This document shows positions 59,570 through 64,000 of a stretch of 64,000 nt of DNA, piece after piece. The notes below the pieces were generated by a model. It ran no database searches. It worked only from the letters and a program-made list of their open reading frames with translations, and was not told the origin of the DNA. This stretch comes from Pelomonas baiyunensis. Lineage in GTDB: Bacteria; Pseudomonadota; Gammaproteobacteria; Burkholderiales; Burkholderiaceae_C. Location: the NCBI RefSeq assembly GCF_043555935.1, contig NZ_JBIGIB010000004.1, positions 186,001 to 250,000 on the forward strand, in the 5' to 3' direction. The translations under genes and the position numbers were made by a program. The stretch's first letter is position 1, and each line of letters opens with the position of its first letter.

Positions 59570-60952
59570 TCAAACCGGCCAGGGCCGCGGCGCCGGTCGC
59601 ATCTGCTCCCACGCCGCGCCCAGGGCCAGCACGCCGGCGTCGTCGAAGCGACGGCCCACGATCTGCAAGCCGATGGGCAGACCTGCGGCGGTGTAGCCCG
59701 CATTGATCGCCAGCGCCGGCTGCTCGCTCATGTTGGCCGGCAGCGTGAACGCGATGTGCTCGAACGGGCGGCGGGGGTCGTGCAGCGCGCTGGCCTGGTG
59801 CGCCGGGAAGGCGGGCATGGGGGCCACGGGCGAGAGCACGAAGTCCAGCGGATGTGCGGCGTCCATGGCGGCGTTGGCCGCCTCGCGCAGCGCCTGCATC
59901 TGGCTGTAGCCCTGGAACACCGTGGCGCCGTCGTAGCCCGCGGCGGGCGCCACCCAGTCCAGGATGTAGAGCAGCACGCGCTCGCGCTGCGCGGGCGGCA
60001 GGGCCGAGATGTCCAGCCACGAGCGCATGCGCCAGAAGCGGTCGATGCCATCCGCCATCTCGCGCGTGGCGAAGGGCGCCAGCGGCTCCACCACCGCCCC
60101 GGCGCGCTCGAAGGCCTGCGCCGCCGCGGTGATGGCGGCCGCCACCTCGGGCTCCACCGCCGCACCCCAGCCGGCGTCCAGCAGCAAGCCCAGGCGCAGG
60201 CCCCGCAGGTCCAGCGCACGGGGCATCACGCGGCCCGGCGGCAGCTGGGTCGGGTCGCGGGCATCGGGTTGGGCCAGCACCGCCAGCATCAGCGCGGCAT
60301 CGGCCACGGTGCGCGTCAACGGCCCGGCGACGCGGCCGGCATAACCCGGCTTGATGGGCACGCGGCCGTGGCTGGGTTTCAGACCCACCAGGCCGCACCA
60401 GCCGGCCGGCAGACGGATGGAGCCGCCGATGTCGGTGCCCAGGTGCAGGGGGCCGTAGCCGGCAGCGGCCGCTGCCGCTGCCCCGGCGCTGGAGCCGCCC
60501 GGCGTGAGCGCCGGGTTCCAGGGGTTGCGGGCGGGCTCGGGGTACAGGCTGGACAGGCCCGAACTCAGCATGCCGTAGTCGGGCATGGTGGTGCGCGCCC
60601 AGGCGATGGCGCCGGCCTCGCGCAGCCGCGCCGCGGGCGGGGCCTCGAAGTCAGCCACCGCGCCCGGCGGCGTGGCCGCGGTGCCCAGGCGGTAGGCCGC
60701 GCCCGGCACGGCGATGTTTTCCTTGAGGGTGACGGGCACGCCGTCCAGCGCCCGCGCGGTGCCGGCGCGCCAGCGCGCCTCGCTGTCTCGCGCAGCGGCC
60801 AGGGCGGCGTCAGCGTCCACCGCACACAGGGCGTGCAGTTGGCCTTCACGGGCCTGGGCCTGGGCCAGCACGGCTTGCATCACCTCCACCGGCGAGAGCT
60901 GGCCGTCGCGGTAGGCCGCGAGCAGCTCGGCCGTGCCCAGGGCGGCGATCAC
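59570..60952 (-). CDS. Amidase signature family enzyme
   Basis: A 460-residue amidase with the Ser-cisSer-Lys triad: Lys77 in PVTLKENI, Ser154/Ser155 in PGGSSAGAAA and nucleophile Ser178 in GTDIGGSIR. It resembles bacterial GatA-like and 6-aminohexanoate-type amidases, but no gatB/gatC is adjacent, so it is not the tRNA amidotransferase. ATG at 60952 overlaps the stop of the peroxiredoxin gene (ATGA). The substrate is unknown. Confidence 0.9.
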   Translation of the reverse strand: MIAALGTAELLAAYRDGQLSPVEVMQAVLAQAQAREGQLHALCAVDADAALAAARDSEARWRAGTARALDGVPVTLKENIAVPGAAYRLGTAATPPGAVADFEAPPAARLREAGAIAWARTTMPDYGMLSSGLSSLYPEPARNPWNPALTPGGSSAGAAAAAAAGYGPLHLGTDIGGSIRLPAGWCGLVGLKPSHGRVPIKPGYAGRVAGPLTRTVADAALMLAVLAQPDARDPTQLPPGRVMPRALDLRGLRLGLLLDAGWGAAVEPEVAAAITAAAQAFERAGAVVEPLAPFATREMADGIDRFWRMRSWLDISALPPAQRERVLLYILDWVAPAAGYDGATVFQGYSQMQALREAANAAMDAAHPLDFVLSPVAPMPAFPAHQASALHDPRRPFEHIAFTLPANMSEQPALAINAGYTAAGLPIGLQIVGRRFDDAGVLALGAAWEQMRPAPRPWPV

Positions 60953-61491
60953 TTCTTGAACTTGGCGGCGGCCTTGAGCATGGCGTCGATGTGGCCGTCG
61001 GGGTTCATGCTGGCATGCACGGCGGCCACCTTGCCGTCCGGCCCGATCAGGTAGGACACCCGGTCGGCCATGGTGCCGGGCACCATTTTCAGCGCGACGT
61101 CGTAGTCCTTGATGACCTTGCCGCCGGCGTCGGCCCCCACCGCGAACTTGTTGCGGCAGGCCTCGACGCTGAACTTCTTCAGCGTCTCAATGTCGTCGTT
61201 GGACATGCCAATGACGGTGGTGTTCAGCGCCTTGAATTTGTCGGTCGCTTCTGCGAACTGGTGCGCCTCCACGGTGCAGCCGCTGGTGAAGGCCTTGGGG
61301 TAGAAGTACACGACCACCGGGCCCTGCTTCAGGGCTTCGGCCAGCTTGAACTTGAAGGCCTGGCCGCCCACGGCGGCATCGGCCGTGAAGTCGGGCGCGG
61401 GCGCCCCCACGTTCAGCGCGGCCTGGGCGGGCAGCGTGGCAGACAGGCACAGGGCAGCGGCGGCGAGCAGGCGAACGGGATGCAGCGACAT
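60949..61491 (-). CDS. Exported peroxiredoxin (Bcp/PrxQ-like)
   Basis: A 180-residue peroxiredoxin with a signal peptide (1-24, LPAQA), unlike cytoplasmic Bcp. The peroxidatic Cys is Cys72 in AFTSGCTVEA (usual TPGCT with Pro changed to Ser). The resolving Cys expected five residues on is His77; Cys112 is the only other mature Cys, so it is 1-Cys or uses Cys112. It lies downstream of bufC on the same strand after 95 bp and overlaps the amidase. A link to copper-driven oxidative stress is plausible but unproven. Confidence 0.82.
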   Translation of the reverse strand: MSLHPVRLLAAAALCLSATLPAQAALNVGAPAPDFTADAAVGGQAFKFKLAEALKQGPVVVYFYPKAFTSGCTVEAHQFAEATDKFKALNTTVIGMSNDDIETLKKFSVEACRNKFAVGADAGGKVIKDYDVALKMVPGTMADRVSYLIGPDGKVAAVHASMNPDGHIDAMLKAAAKFKK

Positions 61492-61586
61492 GGCAACTCC
61501 AACAAGGGATGTGCCCCAGGCGCGCATACCGCCCGGGGGCTGAAAGTCGCGCGAGTATCTGCGGCCCTGAAAGCCAGGGCGCAATG

Positions 61587-62381
61587 TCATGCCATTGGGC
61601 TCGGATCGCGCAACACGCCCTGGGCCAGCCAGCCGTGCAGCAGCCCGATGACGGCACCCGCCGCGTCAGCCTCACCCACGTGACCGGCCGCCACCTCGCA
61701 CAGCACGGCAAAGGGCTGCCCGCCGGCCACGGCGTCGAACAGCGCGGCTTCCAGCGGCTCCAGCGACCGCCAGCGCGTGTCCAGCCCCTGGCGCCAGGCC
61801 AGCAGCACATGGGCGTGGGGCAGGGGTTCGGGCAGCTCGGGGGCCTCGGCGTCCGACGCCCCCTCGCGCAACACGCGCCAGGCCGGCTCCACCGCATAAG
61901 CCAGCGCCACGCGCTGCACGCTGGGGTTCAGGTGCAGCACCAGGGTCGGCCAGTCGTCCGGCGCCAGCGCGGCCAGTGACTCGGCGGTCAAACGCGGCGC
62001 ATCGGCCGCGTCGAAGGCGCTGCGCAGCGCCCAGTCCATGCGGGCGATGTCCACCAGGCTGGCGTGCGGCACCAGGGCCTCGCCCGCCGTGGCCATGAAG
62101 TCCGCCAGCGCATGGCCGAACCAGCGGATGGACGGATGCCGGCTGGGGTGCGCCACCCGGTAGGCGTGGCCCAGCGCGGCAAAGGCGTCGTCACCCATCG
62201 CGCGGGCCAGCACGGTGAAGTTGTCGGCCAGGGCCTCCAGCAGCCGGGCGCGGTAGGCGTACCGGTAGGCCTCCAGGCCGCGGGTGAAATCGCCCGCCAA
62301 CAGGCCCACGGGGGTGCCCCCGGGATCGGGCTCATCACGAATCGCGGCGGCGAGCGCGCGTTGTTGTTGCGCCAGGTTCAT
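61587..62381 (-). CDS. bufC: Bufferin maturation partner BufC (DUF2063 family)
   Basis: A 264-residue DUF2063 protein. In bufferin, Hvf and related pathways this family delivers the precursor peptide to the DUF692 iron enzyme. The N-terminal helical part (LAQQQRALAAAIRD, GLEAYRYAYRARLLEALADNF, IRWFGHALADFM) is typical, as is the C-terminal LLAWRQGLDTRWRSLEPLEAALF. ATG at 62381 overlaps the bufB stop by 4 bp, coupling them. The cluster order bufA-bufB-bufC is standard. Confidence 0.88.
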   Translation of the reverse strand: MNLAQQQRALAAAIRDEPDPGGTPVGLLAGDFTRGLEAYRYAYRARLLEALADNFTVLARAMGDDAFAALGHAYRVAHPSRHPSIRWFGHALADFMATAGEALVPHASLVDIARMDWALRSAFDAADAPRLTAESLAALAPDDWPTLVLHLNPSVQRVALAYAVEPAWRVLREGASDAEAPELPEPLPHAHVLLAWRQGLDTRWRSLEPLEAALFDAVAGGQPFAVLCEVAAGHVGEADAAGAVIGLLHGWLAQGVLRDPSPMA

Positions 62382-63199
62382 GCAGCCGCCGCGAGTTCTC
62401 GCGCCCGGCCCAGCTCCGCCAGCAGCTCGGGCAGCGGGGGGATGTGGTCGTCGCGTTCGATCATGGTGGGCACCGCGCCGAAGCGCTGCACGGCCTGGGC
62501 GTACAGCGCCCAGACCTCGTCGCGCACCGGGTGGTCGTGGGTGTCGATGACAAGATCGCCCTGGTCATCGTGCCCGGCGAGGTGGATCTGCCGCACAGCC
62601 GCCACCGGGATGCCGTTCAGGTACGCCAGCGGGTCAAAGCCATGGTTGCGGCTGGACACGTAGACGTTGTTCACATCCAGCAGCAACTGCGCGCCGGTGG
62701 CCTTCAGCAGTTCGGTGATGAAGGCCCACTCGGTCATCTCGTCCGCCGCAAAGCGCACGTAGCTGGACACGTTTTCCAGCACCAGCGGCCGGCCCAGCGC
62801 GTCTTGCACCTGGGCGATGCGGCTGCCCACATGGGCCAGCGCCTCGCGGGTCGGCGGCACGGGCAACAGGTCGTGCAACTGGCTGTGGGCGTCGGCGCTC
62901 CAGCAGAGGTGGTCCGACACCCAGCCGGGCTGCAACCGGTCGGCCAAGGCGCGGAGCTCCTGCAAATAGGCCCGGTCCAGCGGCTCGGGCCCGGCCACCG
63001 ACAGCGACACGCCATGCATCACCAGCGGGTAGTCCGCCCGGATGCGCTCCAGATGCGCCAGCGGCGGGCCGCCAGGCACCAGGTAGTTCTCGGAAATGAT
63101 CTCCAGCCAGTCGGGCCGCACGGCGGCATCCACGCCCGCCTCAAAGGCGGCGTAATGCTCCACGCGCAGGCCGAGGCCGAAGCCTTGAATTTGAGTCAT
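62378..63199 (-). CDS. bufB: Bufferin-modifying multinuclear iron enzyme BufB (DUF692, MbnB/HvfB-like)
   Basis: A 273-residue TIM-barrel DUF692 enzyme. Family members MbnB, TglH and HvfB use non-haem iron to modify cysteines of ribosomally made peptides (oxazolone-thioamide, thiooxazole). Metal-binding residues are visible: His62 (MHGVSLSV), His97 (SDHLCWS), Glu142 (LENVSSY), Asp175 and Asn177/178 (LLLDVNNVYVSS), His206/His210 (IHLAGHD), Asp219/His221/His223 (DTHDHP) and Glu248. Located between bufA and bufC. Product chemistry in this organism is inferred. Confidence 0.92.
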   Translation of the reverse strand: MTQIQGFGLGLRVEHYAAFEAGVDAAVRPDWLEIISENYLVPGGPPLAHLERIRADYPLVMHGVSLSVAGPEPLDRAYLQELRALADRLQPGWVSDHLCWSADAHSQLHDLLPVPPTREALAHVGSRIAQVQDALGRPLVLENVSSYVRFAADEMTEWAFITELLKATGAQLLLDVNNVYVSSRNHGFDPLAYLNGIPVAAVRQIHLAGHDDQGDLVIDTHDHPVRDEVWALYAQAVQRFGAVPTMIERDDHIPPLPELLAELGRARELAAAA

Positions 63200-63287
63200 G
63201 CGTCCGGAAGTATTTGACGCGGGGCCGCAGGCGCCCGCGCCCTCCAGCGGCAGCCGTGGAACTGGCTCCGCCAGGCCACCGGCTGCG

Positions 63288-63315
63288 CCCCCCCTGGGGG
63301 GCCGGCGTCAGCCGG
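63288..63315. repeat. GC-rich hairpins in the bufA-bufB spacer (possible copy D of the intergenic element)
   Basis: CCCCCCC (63288-63294), T, GGGGGG (63296-63301), then CCGGC (63302-63306), GTCA, GCCGG (63311-63315). These lie just after the bufA stop on the minus strand. Such structure can partially terminate or protect mRNA and set more precursor than enzyme. Confidence 0.5.
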
Positions 63316-63325
63316 TAGGGGGGTC

Positions 63326-63580
63326 TTACTTCTCCACCTTGCCACCAGCCTTGGTGCACTCGTCGGCGCTCTTCTTGCTGACCCAGCCCTGGCCCTTGCA
63401 GCCGTTCTGGCCCTTGCAGCCGCTGGTGGCCGTCTTGCATTCCGACGTGCCCTTGCAGCCGTTCACGCCCGAGCACTTGACCATGCCGTCGGCCGCCATC
63501 GCGGTGGTGGGCACGGCGGTGGCGAACAGGGCGGCAGCGGCGGCGGCAATGCCCAGACCGGTCTTGAGGGATGCGTTCAT
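63326..63580 (-). CDS. bufA: Bufferin-type copper metallophore precursor (BufA2-like)
   Basis: An 84-residue secreted precursor. Signal peptide 1-29 (TTAMA). The mature part has six Cys at 36, 42, 48, 55, 61 and 75 with near-regular spacing; three are followed by Lys-Gly (CKG). Bufferins are Cys-containing exported peptides modified by BufB/BufC to bind copper and protect against it. The sequence looks like the second (BufA2) group rather than DUF2282/BufA1. ATG at 63580 follows AGGAG. It leads bufB and bufC and is preceded by an ECF-like promoter. Confidence 0.85.
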   Translation of the reverse strand: MNASLKTGLGIAAAAAALFATAVPTTAMAADGMVKCSGVNGCKGTSECKTATSGCKGQNGCKGQGWVSKKSADECTKAGGKVEK

Positions 63581-63674
63581 GAGGAATCTCCTGAAAAGAG
63601 TGAAAAGAATGGGATGAAGATCGGGGTCACCACAGGTCGAACCGAGGTGCCCTCGCATCGACTTGCCACCGTGT

Positions 63675-63701
63675 GTCGCGGCCGAGGGCGTGTGCCTTAC
63701 A
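63675..63701 (-). promoter_or_regulatory. Candidate ECF-sigma promoter of the buf cluster
   Basis: On the minus strand TGTAAGG (63701-63695), 16 bp, then CGAC (63678-63675). This is the shape of ECF-type promoters (TGTAACC/N16/CGA-like). Transcription would begin near 63668, giving an 88-nt leader. Related buf clusters are controlled by ECF sigma factors; none is in this window. Confidence 0.45.
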
Positions 63702-63813
63702 GGGTCGACACACTTCTTTGCAATCGCCTGGCGTTATGGGCACTGTGCCGGCTGGCATTCGCAGGGGCCGGGTGCCAGCCGCTAGAGTGCGGCCAGCCTG
63801 TTTTGCCCTGCCC

Positions 63814-64000
63814 ATGCTGAACACCGAAACCCCAAGCACCCGCCACGCCGACCTGGACACCTACGCCACCCCCGCCCTGCTGGACGCGCTGGTGGACGAC
63901 CAGACCGCGGCCGTCGCGGCGGTGAAAGCCGCCCTGCCGCAACTGGCCGCCGCGGTGGACGCCGCCTTGCCCCGCATCCGCGCCGGCGGCCGGCTGCTGT
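63814..64000 (+). CDS. murQ: N-acetylmuramic acid 6-phosphate etherase, N-terminal fragment
   Basis: Starts at 63814 and runs off the right edge; 62 codons are visible. The peptide MLNTETPSTRHADLDTYATP, then LLDALVDDQTAAVAAVKAAL and ALPRIRAGGRLL, matches the MurQ N-terminus, just before the sugar-isomerase core. MurQ cleaves the lactyl ether of MurNAc-6-P during cell-wall recycling. It is divergent from bufA, with 233 bp between; TAGAGT at 63783-63788 is a possible -10. Confidence 0.75.
   Translation, partial: MLNTETPSTRHADLDTYATPALLDALVDDQTAAVAAVKAALPQLAAAVDAALPRIRAGGRLL

Overview
The window looks like a chromosomal segment of a GC-rich betaproteobacterium of the order Burkholderiales, probably near the Comamonadaceae/Rubrivivax-Leptothrix group. 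This rests on gene orders typical of that order (fur | bamE-dapB-exbBD-leuS-lptE-holA, lptD-surA-rsmA, metX-metW, thiL-pgpA-pncC), strong G/C third-position bias, and betaproteobacterial signalling proteins. I see no tRNA or rRNA gene, insertion sequence, prophage or CRISPR array. The assignment is by inspection only; no database was searched.

Layout. 1-4000: start of corA, then hpf-ptsN-hprK, followed by a nicotinamide phosphoribosyltransferase gene (nadV). 4050-11340: fur facing the outer-membrane, lysine, ExbBD, leucyl-tRNA synthetase, LptE and HolA block. 11370-14390: a secreted cupredoxin and a GGDEF-EAL enzyme. 14360-18760: thiL-pgpA-pncC on the minus strand, then maeB. 19020-19890: a secreted guanyl-type RNase with a barstar inhibitor. 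20160-24700: rsmA, surA, lptD; divergent from lptD is a gutted AmgK-like kinase remnant. 25390-31460: LysR regulator, M20 dipeptidase, a lipoprotein/MORN-repeat pair and a small basic exported protein. 31520-37060: metW, metX with a SAM-II riboswitch and terminator, a chemoreceptor and SppA. 37140-50230: an FMN/Fe-S glutamate-synthase-like protein, a receiver-like regulator, glutathione transferase, purB, an acetyltransferase, PAS-GGDEF-EAL, pyrF, a large hybrid kinase and YhhQ. 50560-57000: TonB-dependent receptor, a hydrolase-like protein lacking its nucleophile, XdhC, an exported protein and a second glutathione transferase. 57070-59550: two SpoIIAA/STAS-like paralogues flanking an unrecognised Rossmann-like protein. 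59570-63700: amidase, exported peroxiredoxin, and a bufferin-type copper metallophore cluster (bufC, bufB, bufA). 63814-end: start of murQ.

How parts fit together. Envelope biogenesis is well represented (bamE, lptE, lptD, surA, sppA, exbBD). Two NAD-salvage enzymes are present: NadV makes NMN and PncC deamidates it. Methionine synthesis appears to be controlled by SAM through an RNA leader. Copper handling is suggested by the bufferin cluster and perhaps by the cupredoxin next to the c-di-GMP enzyme. MurNAc recycling seems to go through MurQ, while the AmgK-like gene beside lptD has lost its kinase core.

The strongest candidates for follow-up are the bufferin locus with an ECF-like promoter, the SAM-II/terminator leader of metX, the STAS-like/Rossmann three-gene cassette, the AmgK remnant, and the secreted RNase-barstar pair.
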